Below, piece by piece: positions 11,580 through 22,779 of a stretch of 64,000 bases of DNA. Numbering within the stretch: position 1 is the first letter of the stretch; each line of letters starts with the position of its first letter. The stretch covers positions 234,316,779 to 234,380,778 of the forward strand of contig NC_089494.1 in NCBI RefSeq assembly GCF_036850765.1, in the 5' to 3' direction. The notes beneath the pieces are model-generated. The model was given only the letters and a program-made list of their open reading frames with translations. It had not been told where the DNA came from and searched no databases. Position numbers and translations under genes: made by a program. This stretch comes from Saccopteryx bilineata (lineage: Eukaryota; Chordata; Mammalia; Chiroptera; Emballonuridae).

Positions 11580-11959
11580 CAGGAATCTTTTCTTCACTCC
11601 TTCTCTGCCTTGGCACCACTTGTCTAGAAGTCTCAGTATTTATCTTAGATTAAAGCTCCTGTCAAGTTGTCTTTCTCTAAGCTTCCAAGTTTTTCTTTCA
11701 CTACCGTCTCTTCCTCTTCCACCTTTGCGTTTAAGAGCAACAGTGGCTTCCTGTTACTGCTTATCTCTGGGTACCTTAACATCCCTTCTGATTCCATGCA
11801 CCATGCCTACGTTTCTGCGATGTGTTCCTTTGTTAAGGTTTCCTTAGCTGATCAATCGGAGTGGAATTCTGTTTTCTGCTAGAGCTCTGATTGATACAGT
11901 GAAGTCTATGTAATGTATAGTAAGCAAATATATACTCATTAAATGCTTCCATATCTACT

Positions 11960-11976
11960 ATTGAGATTTAAAAGGA

Positions 11977-12007
<31 letters not shown>

Positions 12008-12035
12008 AAAAAAAAAAGAAAAGAAAAGAAAAGAG
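11960..12035. repeat. GA-rich simple repeat
   Basis: A run of (GAAA), (GA) and (AAAAG) units. Confidence 0.85.
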
Positions 12036-12130
12036 GAATACAAATCCATAAAACTTAACCCAGCATTTCCCATCTAAAGAGTTTCCAGTTAACAATGAGG
12101 GACTTAATTCAACACTTCAAAAAAATACTG

Positions 12131-12485
12131 GTGCTTCGCTGGCCGGTTGGCTCAGTGGTAGAGCATTGGCCTGGGGTGTGGATGTCCCAGGTTCAATTTC
12201 CAGTCAGGACACATAGGAAAAGCCCATCTGCTTTTTTCACCCCTCCACGTTCTCTTGCTTTCTCTCTCTCTCTCCTCCCCTTCCATAGCCATGGCTTAAT
12301 TGGCTCAAACGAGTTGGCCTTGGGTGCTGAGGATGGCTTCATAGCCTCTGCCTCAGGCACTAAAAAGATGGCTCGGGTTGCAATGGAGCAAGCGCCCCAG
12401 ATGGGTAGAGCACAGCCCCCTAGCAGACTTGCCGCATGTGGGAATCTGTCTCTCTGCCTCCGCTCTTCTCACTAAAATAAAATTT
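12131..12485 (+). mobile_element. tRNA-derived SINE, older type A relative
   Basis: The head (CTGGCCGGTTGGCTCAGTGG) is clear, but the body has many substitutions and deletions compared with the young copies. The TSD is about AAAAAATACTG on both sides (near 12120-12130 and 12486-12496). Divergence shows an earlier insertion wave. Confidence 0.88.
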
Positions 12486-12496
12486 AAAAAATACTG

Positions 12497-13730
12497 ATGT
12501 CATTCTCAGATGAAACCCAACAAGTTAGTAATCAAAAACAATGAGTTTTGTTTTAGTTTGGTTTTATTTTGCTTTGGCTAAAATGATGACAACATAGTGA
12601 AGTCCCAGTACCTATTTTCAGATAATCAGAAGTTTTAATGAGTGATTTAGTGATTTTATGCATCTAAATAATAACCATGTGAATACTATTTACACTCAGT
12701 AAGTACAATGAGGCATAAGTAAGTAAGTAAGCAAATAAATAAATAAGAAACCATAGAGAAAAAAAAACAGATAAAGGAGTTCTGGGGGTTGAAGTTCGGC
12801 AATGACCGCCTTCATGCTATGGCATCAGCGCGGGAGGCTCTCTGCAGACGCGGCCACACTCCTCAAGGACAAATCACAACGCAGAGCAGCCGCCTACCCA
12901 TGAACCAGACCCAAGCAATCTGCCGTGACAGCCTTCCATTTTGAAAGTACACCCTTGTTTGCTTCAGTCTCATGAGTTAGAGAGGTCGATAGGATGACAA
13001 AGTTGGATTCAAACTTCTTCCTTATCAACCCTAAATTTCAGAATCACGTTCATTGAACAGATCTATGCTTGACTGCTAGGGTGGCTCAGTGTATGGAATT
13101 CACTGTCTTGCTTTTCCCACACCAACATCCCACACCCAGAACGGAATGAGACCGAAAAGCCCCTGTGAAAACGATGTACTGGACACCCTCATTGTGTAAC
13201 TATCCCTTAATGGTCGACTCCAGAGAGCCTTCAATTAGTAGTTTCCAGGAATGTTAGAGATAAGATTTTATTCAGTCTCATGTAGGAGCTAAGATATGCT
13301 GCTGGTTTATGTTAATAAAAGATATACTCTCTGACAAATCCTGTATTAATCCAGTTATAGCCAAGGCTATATTCCCTTGAAGGTTATGTCTTAGGTGTCT
13401 GGAAACATCTAGTGATCTCTACCTTCAGATCATCTTTGATACCAGGAAGAACTTTCATAATAGGCCCTGTGTAAGAGGCTTCGATTTCATATGGTTAACC
13501 TTTTATTTTTCTCTATATATAGCTATATCTGTATGTATTGTATATATGGTATAAATATATACACTAATACATAACTAAAATCCACTTTCATATAGCAACC
13601 CTAAATATTTTACTTACTTTTAATACTATTTCCTTGGAGAAGATATTTTTTTCTTTTTTTTAATACACATAATTACAATTCTACTTGTATCTGAGAAAAT
13701 AAAATAGTTTCTAAATTTTAAAACTTAATA
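12497..13730. other. Non-coding stretch, weakly CpG-bearing, no gene seen
   Basis: The part at about 12780-12910 has several CpGs and a higher G+C content than its surroundings, but I find no splice-bounded open frame. The rest is AT-rich, with TATA-type runs near 13510-13570. Confidence 0.4.
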
Positions 13731-13735
13731 GGTTA

Positions 13736-14086
13736 CCTGGCCGGTTGACTCAGCGGTAGAACGTCGGCCTGGCGTGCGGGGGACCCGGGTTCGATTCCCG
13801 GCCAGGGCACATAGGAGAAGCGCCCATTTGCTTTTCCACCCCCCTCCCCTCCCTCCTCTCTGTCTCTCTCTTCCCCTCCCACAGCCAAGGCTCCATTGGA
13901 GCAAAGATGACCCGGGCGCTGGGGATGGCTCCTTGGCCTCTGCCCCAGGCGCTAGAGTGGCTCTGGTCGCGGCAGAGCGTCGCCCCTGGTGGGCGTGCCG
14001 GGTGGATCCCGGTCGGGCGCATGCGGGAGTCTGTCTGACTGTCTCTCCCCGTTTCCAGCTTTAGAAAAATACAAAAAAAAAAAAAC
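13736..14086 (+). mobile_element. tRNA-derived SINE, type A with internal deletion
   Basis: Head and tail are typical, but about 40 bases of the GCCCC-rich body are missing: one of the two repeated 'tggtgggcagag' units and the segment before it. The flanks (AAAACTTAATAGGTTA left, AAAACTTAGGTTA right) form a TSD with a small indel. Confidence 0.93.
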
Positions 14087-14189
14087 CAAAAAACTTAGGT
14101 TATCTGAAAATACTAATTTATAAGAGACATCAAGTGAAAAAGCCTGAATCGAAGGCGGAGAGAAATAGGTCCTAGTGCTGGCCTGCCCA

Positions 14190-14285
14190 CCACCCACCTA
14201 AGTGATCTTAGCCAGTCTTTTTATCTGCCAGGATCTCAGTTTTCACATCTGTAAAGCAAGGAAATTGATAGTCCTTCTCTGACCG
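14190..14285 (+). repeat. MIR-like fragment
   Basis: 'gatcttagccagtcttttta' and 'cagttttcacatctgtaaag' match the MIR core by eye. A similar, weaker patch follows at about 14450-14640. Confidence 0.6.
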
Positions 14286-14639
14286 CTGTCTCTACCTGCA
14301 ATTCATCATCTGTACCAACAAACTGCTCCTCCCGTTGAAAGCGCTTCTTGTATCTATAATTTTCACAACTTGTAATTACTTCATTGAGAAGCTGAGCTCA
14401 TCATCCCCTTGCCACACACACCTTCGCCTCATAGTTAAGTTTGAAGACTCGTGGTTTTGAAAGCATACTAGATGTGGAAGAATGAGGCCTGAATTTAGAA
14501 TCTCTCTCTGTTACTGTGTTTTCATGTAGTATGTCTCATTTCATTGCTTCAGCAACCCTATAAAGGTAGGTTCTCTAATTAAACTTTGGAGTTAGATAAC
14601 ACTTAGGCAGTGAAATCCCAAAGTTACCACTGAGAAAAA

Positions 14640-15763
14640 AAAGAAAACAAGACTTGAATGACTGACTAAATATAACTTCTGTCTACATTCTGCCCTTTAT
14701 GCATCTTGCTGCAAATGTTACGTCTGAGAAGTCAACTAACATTTTCTACTGATACTGCTCAGTTGCTGAACATTCCAGTTTTAATTACAAAGATAACAAA
14801 TGCTCAATCAAATAAAACTGCTGTTAGATGGTGTCCTACTGCTGAGACCCATATGGATAAGCAAGTGTGTGTTGGGAAACTTATACTCAGGTCAAACAAG
14901 AAAGCAGGTCTCAAACTCACAGGAAGACTTGCTTTAAGGAGCAGAGACTGTCATCCGAGGCCAGCACCACCTCGCTGACAGTCATGGCACTAAATGAGCT
15001 GATCTCAACTTCCCCACTGGCATATTAATTTATTATTATTTTGTTATTATTTATATTAATTTATTATCATCACTACAGAGTTAAATGACCAACAACTGTT
15101 TTCTTGTTTCTTCTTAGGGTGCTATTTAAAAATAATAAACATATAATTAAATTATTTAAAACAGGTTTTTTTAATCCTTTCTTTTACTGAAATATTTCTA
15201 CCAGTTTTTAGATTTGCTGACAATGCTTCATTTTAGATCATTTTTATTGTGCTCACTTCATATTTTAATGATCTTTTAGGGTTAAAAGTCAATCTAGAAA
15301 AGCCTGAATTGAATAAACTTTTACCATTTAGCCAATAATTCTATTTTTATGTGTCAAGCATTCTCTAAATTTTTCAGGTCTGTATGCTCAATTTATTATT
15401 GAATACATAACAGAATATCACAATGTTTTCTTTAGTAGATGATTCAAGATTTTACAGGGTCCTAAGATAACTGCTATAAAAAAAATTTCAGAAGAAGTAT
15501 TACTTTATTTTTTGTCTATTTCATTATTAGCGAATCAAAGTGAAGAAATGGCCTCACTCGGGTCACATAGCTACTTAAAGATAACCAGGGTAGACTTGGG
15601 GCTGACATCAATGCCTCAATAGTCCTGCTATTCAAAGTGTAATAAGAGGAGCTGCAGCACCAGCATCACAAAAGGGGCACGGTAGGAATGCAGAGTCTCA
15701 CACCCCTCCACACACTGAATTAAAATGCGCATTTTACCAGATCCTTAAGTGATTTGCATTACA
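14640..15763. other. Non-coding AT-rich stretch
   Basis: It includes an ATT-rich region at about 15025-15075. A 90-codon plus frame (14706-14978) lacks splice sites and shows no domain, so I do not call it. Confidence 0.5.
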
Positions 15764-15776
15764 TTAAAGTTTCAGG

Positions 15777-16172
15777 GGCCCTGGCCGGTTGGCTCAGCGG
15801 TGGAGCATTGGCCTGGCGTGCGGGGGACCCGGGTTCAATTCCCAGCCAGGGCACATAGGAGAGGCGCCCATTTGCTTCTCCACCCCCCCTCCTTCCTCTC
15901 TGTCTCTCTCTTCCCCTCCCGCAGCCAAGGCTCCATTGGAGCAAAGATGGCCCGGGCGCTGGGGATGGCTCCTTGGCCTCTGCCCCAGGCGCTAGAGTGG
16001 CTCTGGTCGCGGCAGAGCGACTCCCCAGAGGGGAAGAGCATCGCCCCCTGGTGGGCAGAGTGTGGCCCCTGGTGGGCGTGCCGGGTGGATCCCGGTCGGG
16101 CGCATGCAGGAGTCTGTCTGACTGTCTCTCCCCGTTTCCAGCTTCAGAAAAATACAAAAAAAAAAAAAAAAT
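15777..16172 (+). mobile_element. tRNA-derived SINE, type A (full length)
   Basis: It has a complete head, body and A-tail with a perfect 13-base TSD TTAAAGTTTCAGG (15764-15776 and 16173-16185). It is very close to the other young copies. Confidence 0.97.
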
Positions 16173-16189
16173 TTAAAGTTTCAGGAGCA

Positions 16190-16757
16190 TCCAGCTCTAT
16201 AGCACACTAACAATTTTCCTTATTACCCACCTACAAAATAGTGTGACCCTTGGCAGATGGATTAGTCTAAAACTTAAAAGATATTTAGGGAAACTGAGTC
16301 CTAGAAATTTTTTTTAACTTATGTTGAAATTTCAAATACATCTTTTTATTATCAGGCACTTTAGAAATAATTCATAATAGGTATTTGTAATTGAAACATA
16401 AATTGTTATCTGTATATGCATGTGTTTAATACATATATACCTAAAGAGGTATGTATTTCAGAGTTTTTATTGGAATGCACATTCGAGAGCGCACGTCTGC
16501 AGTCCATCCCGCTTCAACTTCTACAGCGGCTGGCATCCTCTATTAGAAGCACGCTATCGCCACCTGCTGACATGAACAGAGCAAAGCTAGCAAAGTGTTG
16601 AAAACTTGTTTTCTATCATAATTCCATTATAATTTTACTGTTTGGCAATTACATTTTTCCCAGTCCGTGATTTGTCTCCAATTTTATGACTACTCCAGCC
16701 AATTTTTTCTAGTTATGATGCCAGTTGGTCAAATAAGTTAGTTAAATATGATTTTTA
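16190..16757. other. Non-coding stretch, no gene seen
   Basis: AT-rich, with a small CpG-bearing patch at about 16480-16580 that I cannot assign to a gene or repeat. Confidence 0.45.
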
Positions 16758-17309
16758 TGTTTGCTCGCTTATAGTTTGCTTTAAGGGCTGGGCAACACCA
16801 AGTATATGTGGTCTGTGAAATTGCAAATTACCTTCCTGCTTGGAAAGGGCTATCGTTTTTCTAATATTTGCTGAAGAAGAGGTTTTTGGTTCCTGAAAGT
16901 TTTGAAAAGAATAGAGAAGAGGAGAAGAGACAGAGAAAGAAGCCATGTTTGCAGAGTGAGAGTGGAGAGAATGCAGGGTGCTGAGGTAGAAGCCAGTTTG
17001 TCCAGAGAAAAAGGAGATGGGAAACCAGAGCTGAGGGGCTTTGTGAGCTCCCTGAGACTGGTGGGGCCTTTGATTCTAGAAGAAACCAGAGAAGATCGTC
17101 CTGGTTGTGGAACCAGAGAATGCGTCCGGGCTTTGGGAGCCCTGAGTGAAAGGGAAGTGTTTTCCTTTGTGTTGCTCATTGGCGGGTGCAAGACTTGAAT
17201 AAAGAAATAGCCCACCATTTTTTGGCTCTATGGTTTCTTTACCGTCTGCCAGAATCCAATGTAAAGCTACATGTGAATGGCCAGGACAGCCGTGACTACT
17301 GTCCCTACA
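16758..17309 (+). mobile_element. LTR of an unnamed endogenous retroviral family, copy 1
   Basis: It starts TGTTTGCTC, ends CCCTACA, and has an AATAAA signal (in 'gacttgaataaagaaata', about 17195-17210) some 100 bases before its 3' end, as expected for an LTR. Two more copies of the same unit lie at 61803-62329 (minus) and about 62965-63510 (plus). Shared words include 'ggcctttgattctaga' and 'ccatttacatgtgaatggcc'-like ends. No internal retroviral sequence adjoins it, so it is a solo LTR. I do not know its library name. Confidence 0.72.
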
Positions 17310-17350
17310 ATGCCCTAATAAAGTAGCTAAAAGAAAAAGATTTTTTAAGT

Positions 17351-17537
17351 CCTGACCTGTGGTGGCGCAGTGGATAAAGCGTCGACCTGGAAATGCTGAG
17401 GTCGCCAGTTCGAAACCCTGGGCTTGCCTGGTCAAGGCACATATGGGAGTTGATGCTTCCAGCTCTTCCCCCCTTCTCTCTCTCTGTCTCTCCTCTCTCT
17501 CTCTTCCTCTCCTCTCTAAAATGAATAAATAAAAAAA
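17351..17537 (+). mobile_element. tRNA-derived SINE, type B (short form)
   Basis: A second SINE family, whose head reads CCTGACCTGTGGTGGCGCAG with the B box in 'gccagttcgaaaccctgggc' and whose CT-rich body has no type A region. The TSD AAAAGATTTT...AAG lies on both sides, next to the A-tail. Related copies are at 34722-34934 and 43039-43287. Confidence 0.93.
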
Positions 17538-17944
17538 AGAAAGAAAAAGATTTTAAGACAAGCGTAGGGATATACAAAGCTTACCTTACTGTCCTATTGC
17601 AGAGATTTATAATTATCAAGCGAAGTGTTCCTATTTAGGAATTAAAGAGTAAAATTGAGGTACCAAGTTGAGCATAGTGAGCAATGAATGCACAAAGCTT
17701 CATACCTCTGTGGAAATTTCTCCTTCATCTTTCCCTCTTCCTTGTTTATTTATGTTTCTATAAAATGGGTTTTCTCTTTCCTCTCTCTTTAATCTAAAAT
17801 ATACTAATATTTTCATACATGAATATACTTGAACTTGTAACGGTAAATTTTCTTTAACACATACTTTATTTCTCTCCAGAGCTCCGATTAATTTACACCC
17901 CCCAAAAATATATCTTTTCTTTCCCTCACACTACTAAAAAAAAA

Positions 17945-18559
17945 AAGACACAATGTTTTAGTCATACTACCAACGAACTTGGTAATTTAAACAGACTTTT
18001 ATTTTCTCAGAGTTCTGGAGCCTGGAAGTCCATGATCAAGATACTGGCAATTCTGGTTTCTGGTGAGAACTCTCAACATGGCCTGTAGAGTCACTTTTTC
18101 ATTGTATCTTCATATAGCCTCTTCTCTGTGCTGAAAGGGGGAGAAGGAGAAGCCTGAGAGGGAAGAGGAGAGAAGAGGAGAGAAGAGAAGAGAAGAGAAG
18201 AGAAGAGAAGAGAAGAGAAGAGAAGAGAAGAGAAGAGAAGAGAAGAGAAGAGAAGAAGGGAGGGGAGGAGAGGGGAGGGGAGGGGAGGGGAGGGGAGGGG
18301 AGGGGAGGGGAGGGGAGGGGAGGGGAGAGGAGAGGAGAGGAGAGGAGAGGAGAGGAGAGGAGAGGAGAGGAGAGGAGAGGAGAGGAGAGGAGAGGAGAGG
18401 AGAGGAGAGGAGAGGAGAGGAGAGGAGAGGAGAGGAGAGGAGAGGAATCTGGTATCTTTTCCTCTTCTCATAAAAACAGATCTATTGGGTTAGGAACCCA
18501 CCCTTATAACCTCATTTAGTCTTAACCTTTCTAACTATCCCATCTTTAAATACAGTGTC
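17945..18559 (-). mobile_element. MaLR LTR (MLT1/MST-like), left part
   Basis: The minus-strand MaLR pattern is clear: 'tcagagttctggagcctgga' at the left and 'ccttataacctcatttagtc' with 'ctttaaatacag' at the right. It is enlarged by the GA-rich array at 18149-18446 and cut at 18559 by the retrovirus. The remaining end lies at 21225-21295 ('gggcttcaacatatgattgg'). Confidence 0.85.
18149..18446. repeat. GA-rich pentamer array with three successive units
   Basis: About 300 bases of pure purine on the plus strand form three blocks: (GAGAA)n at about 18175-18255, (GGGGA)n at about 18257-18325 and (GAGGA)n at about 18326-18446. The 126-codon minus frame of Leu, Ser and Pro is an artefact. Confidence 0.97.
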
Positions 18560-18911
18560 TGTAAGGTATTTTTCCCAGCTGAGAAAGAAGGAAGGGGCCT
18601 TAGCCAGGAAGTGTGGAATAATAAAAGGCTTTATTGAGTACAGAGCACTTCCCGCCCAAGTTCCCTAGCCCTGGGGACAGAGGCTAGGGGAGTTGCGAGG
18701 GGTGACTTGTGTGAGAGATATTTAGAGGGTCCCTAGGGTGGTCGAGTTAATATGACGTGGTGAAATCTCACTGGCTAATGGAGGTGTCACTCTTTTCCAA
18801 AGGGATCTTGGGAAGTTTCTTTTGGCACACTTGGTTGTGGGAAGTCCGAACCACAGTTCCCGGGCCTGACCTTTCCCACGTGACCTTCCCTCATTATCCA
18901 CCGACCTTACA
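18560..18911 (-). repeat. ERV 3' LTR
   Basis: It is bounded by TGTAAGG and CCTTACA, a 7-base terminal inverted repeat. On the minus strand it carries an AATAAA polyadenylation signal (plus-strand 'ggctttattgag', about 18628-18640), which fixes the orientation. Confidence 0.9.
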
Positions 18912-18952
18912 TTCTGACCTTTTGTGTTAAATAGAATAGGGGCACTGTTTAT

Positions 18953-20850
18953 TCATCTGGCTACTTCCTGCTGATTAGGGGCATCATGGGGAGGGGAGAT
19001 TGGCTGGTGGTGGTTTTGAGGGGTGTCAGGAGAAACATCTGTTTGGCCGTGACTGGAGAAACTTTGTGGATGTGATCCTGTAAAGATTTTTTTTTTAAAG
19101 AGGAGTAATAGGGGGATCTGCAAGGTCCAGCTTTTTGGTGAGCTGGAGATGAATGGAGTCCAGTGGTTCTGACTGCCAGTGGTCCTGTAAGGAGGCAAGC
19201 TTGAGGCAAAACTGCATGTCAGGAGTGGCGTAAAAAGGGGAAAGAAAAGGGTCCCATCCACTCCCATAACCGAGACCTGTGAGGGAACTAGAGGTCCAGA
19301 GTGTGATGGCAAAACAGAGAAGGTAGCCCCCGTGTCCACAAGAAATGAGATGGACTTACCCATTAGTTGCAGCATACCCTGGATTCTCCGTGTCCAGGCC
19401 ATGTCCTAGGAGTTTGAGCGATGGACCCACCTGGCTAACTTGGCCTTCCATTCAGGTGGCTCGTCCTCCACATAGAGACATTGAGGAAAAGCCTGTTGCC
19501 CAAAGGGGCAATTGCTCCACCAGTGACCAGGCTGCTTGTAGTCAGGGCAGGGCTCAGTGGGCAGCTGGGGGCAGGGGCCCTGCCAGGATCAGTTATCCTG
19601 CTTGCCACACTTAAAGCAAGCTGCTGGAGGATTCCTCTTTGTGGCTTGGACTTGGGTCGAGCACCTCCTGTGCCTTGCCCCTGTTGCTCTGCTGGCCTCA
19701 GGGCTGCCACAAGAGCCGGGGTTTGGAGCATTATCTTCTGCTGCATGCGGGCCTGGCAAACAGCCTTGGCCTGTTTCTACTAGTTGGGACCATTGTAAAC
19801 TTTAAATGCCATGTACACAGGTTTTGGATAGGGGTTTGGGGGTTGAGAATAAGAGGAGGGGGGCTCGTGGGGAGCCCAGTACCCAGATCCAGCAGGAAAT
19901 GCTGGAGCCAATGGCAGGACAGGGTCAGAACTTCCTGCAAGAAAACTGGGGTTGGGCCTTGGGGTCCTGCAAACCGGTGTAAGTGCTAATAGTAGGTGGA
20001 GGATGGCCTAACGAAGGAGGGGTTTAAGAACACAGTGGAAAAGGGAGGGGCCCCTGGCCAGCAGGGGAGGAGAAAGAGAGGCTGGTACTGGTGAATAAGA
20101 AACAGGATTTTACGAAGGGAAGGAAGGGGGCTCTCAGAGGGAAGAAACTTGAGTGGAAGAGGTCCGCAGAGGGACCAGAGAGAAGTCCTAAGAGAGGAGC
20201 GCCCCTGGGGGTCAGGCAGGAGGGGGAGAGAGTTGGGAGTCCATGGAAAAGGAAAGATTAGGAGCGGAGGTTTTAGGTGAGGTTTCTCCAGCAGAGAAAG
20301 GGCCTGCGTGTAGAACAGGCGGCACGGAGATTAAGGACAGGCATGTGAATAACTAGAAGCCCTGTATATAAGAGACCTCCAATCAGCTCCCAGCTTTTTT
20401 GGCAATAGTTAAATTGGTGAGACTGTTAAAACCGAAAGTCCCTTCAGGAGACTAATCCAGTGGGTTCTGTGGCCTGACCACAGCAGAGAAGAAGAACAGT
20501 TTCTTCTTCTTTAGGGAGGGAGATTTCTGTGCCCCCACGGCCGCCCTCAGTCCTTGGAGTGGTCAGAGATGAGCATTAGTGTCCCAAAACTCAAGCTCTG
20601 GCCACAGATGGATAGAGAAAAGTGGATGTGCTCAGAACGTCTCCACGGGCACACACACACTCGGATGGAAAGAGGTACCTGACATAGCTACGGTTTCGGA
20701 CAGGGAGTCTCAGTGGAAAGAACTGAGGGGGGGGGTGGAGGCAGGGGACTTACTGCACCATGTGCTGAAGTGGGTGGAAGGTCAGAGATCCTGGTTTTTT
20801 CTCGAAGGGGAAGAGGAGAGGAGTGGTCCTTGCGGACTTCAACTCCTCCT
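18953..20850 (-). pseudogene. Retroviral gag-pro remnant
   Basis: On the minus strand, a zinc-knuckle-like stretch near 19595-19620 (a CFKCGK start of a CCHC motif, interrupted by an in-frame stop) is followed by a second degenerate knuckle near 19530-19560. Then comes an aspartic protease segment with the active-site signature FLVDTGATFSVL near 19310-19345. The protease frame opens at 19402 and runs 149 codons, but only the first third looks retroviral; the rest is a jump toward the 3' LTR. Upstream, 19750-20850 should hold matrix and capsid, but no frame stays open and I cannot place domains. The deletion therefore runs from within pro to just before the 3' LTR. It is a dead remnant with no inferred activity. 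Confidence 0.75.
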
Positions 20851-20868
20851 GGGTTTTTGGCACCAAAA
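20850..20868 (-). other. ERV primer-binding site, tRNA-Phe-like
   Basis: Just inside the 5' LTR the minus strand reads TTTTGGTGCCAAAAACCC. The TGGTGCC...AAACCC pattern fits the 3' end of tRNA-Phe with one extra A, three bases from the LTR edge. This is the placement expected of a primer-binding site and supports a class I element of the tRNA-Phe group. Confidence 0.6.
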
Positions 20869-21224
20869 TGTAAGGTATTTTTCCCCACTGAGAAAGAAGG
20901 AAGGGGCTGTAGCCGCGAAGTGTGGAATAATAAAAGGCTTTATTGAGTACAGAGAGCTTCCTGCCCAACGAGTTTCCCTAGCCCCAGGGACAGAGGCTAG
21001 GGGAGTCATAAGGGGTGACCTGCATGAGAGATATTTAAAGAGTCCCTAGGGTGGTCAAGTTAACATGACATGGTGAAATCTCACTGGCTGACAGAGGTGT
21101 CACTCTTTTCCAAAGGGATCTTGGGAAGTTTCTTTTGGTGCACTTGGTTGTGGGTGGTCCTAGCCAAAGTTCTTGGGCCTGACCTTTCCCACGTGACCTT
21201 CCCCCATTATCCACCAACCTTACA
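20869..21224 (-). repeat. ERV 5' LTR
   Basis: It pairs with 18560-18911, with the same termini and the same AATAAA-bearing stretch. It is 4 bases longer because of small indels. Confidence 0.9.
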
Positions 21225-21295
21225 GTTACAATAAGAGTTAGGGCTTCAACATATGATTGGGGAGTGGAAAGGACACAGATCAGTTCATAACATAT
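21225..21295 (-). mobile_element. MaLR LTR, right part
   Basis: 'gagttagggcttcaacatat' and 'cagttcataaca' complete the MaLR LTR interrupted at 18559. Confidence 0.8.
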
Positions 21296-21299
21296 TAAA

Positions 21300-21490
21300 T
21301 TTTAAAATAACTACAGCCACTTATGCATTTATTATATGCTTAATAATATTTTAAGAGATAATGTTAGTAATATATTTAATCCTTTCAATAACTTTTTGTC
21401 CAATTATTATTATTATTATTATTATTATTTTACAGGTAAGATAACTTAGGCATAGAAATGTGAACTTGCCCAAGTTTGCCCTCCTAATAA
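21300..21490 (+). repeat. MIR-like fragment with (ATT)n
   Basis: It contains an (ATT)n run at about 21402-21430 inside a recognisable MIR core ('ttttacaggtaagataactt'). Confidence 0.55.
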
Positions 21491-21500
21491 GATAGAATAA

Positions 21501-21780
21501 AGCCTGATCAGGCAGTGACTCAGTGGATACAGCATCAGTCTGAGACACTGAAGACCAAGGTTCAAAACCCCAATGTTACTGGCTTGAGCGTGGGATCATA
21601 GCCATAACCCTAAGGTTGCTGGCTTGAGCCCAAGGTCTCTAGCTTGAGCAAGGGGTCACTGGCTCTGCTGGAGCCCCCCACCCCCATCATGGCACATATA
21701 AGAAAGCAATCAATGAACAACTAAGGTTTCACAATAAAGAATTAATGCTTCTCATCTCTCTTTCCTTTTCTGTCTGTCAA

Positions 21781-21817
<37 letters not shown>

Positions 21818-21845
21818 CTCTCTCTCACTAAGAAAGGAAAAAAGA
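21501..21845 (+). mobile_element. tRNA-derived SINE, type C
   Basis: A third SINE family: the head is 'gcctgatcaggcagtgactc', the body carries tandem 'ctggcttgagc' units and a 'gaaagcaatcaatgaacaac' block, and the tail is (TC)n-rich (21784-21815). Relatives are at 36122-36421 and 51968-52121. Confidence 0.9.
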
Positions 21846-22770
21846 AAAAGATAGTCTAGAGCCAAGATTCAAACTTATATGGGCTCCTGAGAATAGACAA
21901 GTGAATGTACTAAAACATGTTAAGAATGGGACATTAAATTCCCAACCTGTTTCTCAACTTTATGAAGAGAAGAATGGTCAATACTAACTATAATTTCACA
22001 CATGGGTCTCATTGGCTTTTATGTAGAGGCATTTTTATTGTTATGTTTTAATTGTAAAAAGAATATTAAGTCTTTCTGGAGAAAACCACCACCTGTAAGG
22101 TGCTTTGTATAACTGGCTCTGGTTTTGCTAATGTCCATGTACTGCAGATATATTTACCTATGTGAGGAATTTACAGGTATTGTCACAAAAGAGCCTTAGA
22201 TCAGCATAATGTGTGTGCAAGAACTACTAAGTGGAATAATTGAGAGACTTACCTATGGAGTGTACCACTTTATTGAGCTGGCTTGGACCTTTTGTGTCTA
22301 AATGGTTTGTTAATAATCTCATATGAAAAATTCACTAAATATACTATGAAGATTATGTACAGGAATTTGAGAGATGTTATATATAGTCTGTATTAATATT
22401 TTTCAAACCAGATGATAATAATTCATGAATAAGGAAACATCATTACTCTCATTTATTTTCCAAAATTTGACCTATTTTGAAATTAAACAGATTAAAGAGT
22501 TATCACAAATCACTTCATCAAACAAAAATTAATTTTTAAAAGTCACTCACATCATTTTCCTTGGAAAATAATTCTCAATATTAAATCTTAACATACAAGG
22601 CAGTTCAATATCTTCAGCTCTTTTCAATAACCTGTGCCACTGAGTTGGGATTCCATCAAAACTGACACAAAAATCATTTTTTGCCTTAAAATTTATCTTC
22701 ACCTTAAATAATCAATGTAAATATTCCTTCAGTATAAACTTAACATAAAGAACCATTATTATGCAATTTT
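21846..22770. other. Non-coding stretch, no gene seen
   Basis: AT-rich intergenic sequence with no recognised young repeat and no supported exon. Confidence 0.5.
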
Positions 22771-22779
22771 TTTTTCAGG

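Larger units (their letters stand above)
18560..21224 (-). mobile_element. Endogenous retrovirus, class I-like, internally deleted
   Basis: Two direct LTRs (18560-18911 and 20869-21224) flank 1.96 kb. In minus-strand order there is the 5' LTR, a primer-binding site, gag-like sequence, a nucleocapsid remnant, a protease remnant and the 3' LTR. No reverse transcriptase, integrase or envelope sequence is present and the frames carry stops, so it cannot make a virus. The LTRs differ at roughly one base in ten, mostly transitions, so the insertion is not recent. It lies inside a MaLR LTR; the flanks GTGTC and GTTAC may be a decayed TSD. Confidence 0.9.

Noticed and set aside
18091..18471. 126-codon frame of Leu-Ser-Pro repeats
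   Set aside because: It is the translation of the pentamer array.
20579..21049. 156-codon plus frame
   Set aside because: It is antisense to the retrovirus and crosses the boundary of its 5' LTR.
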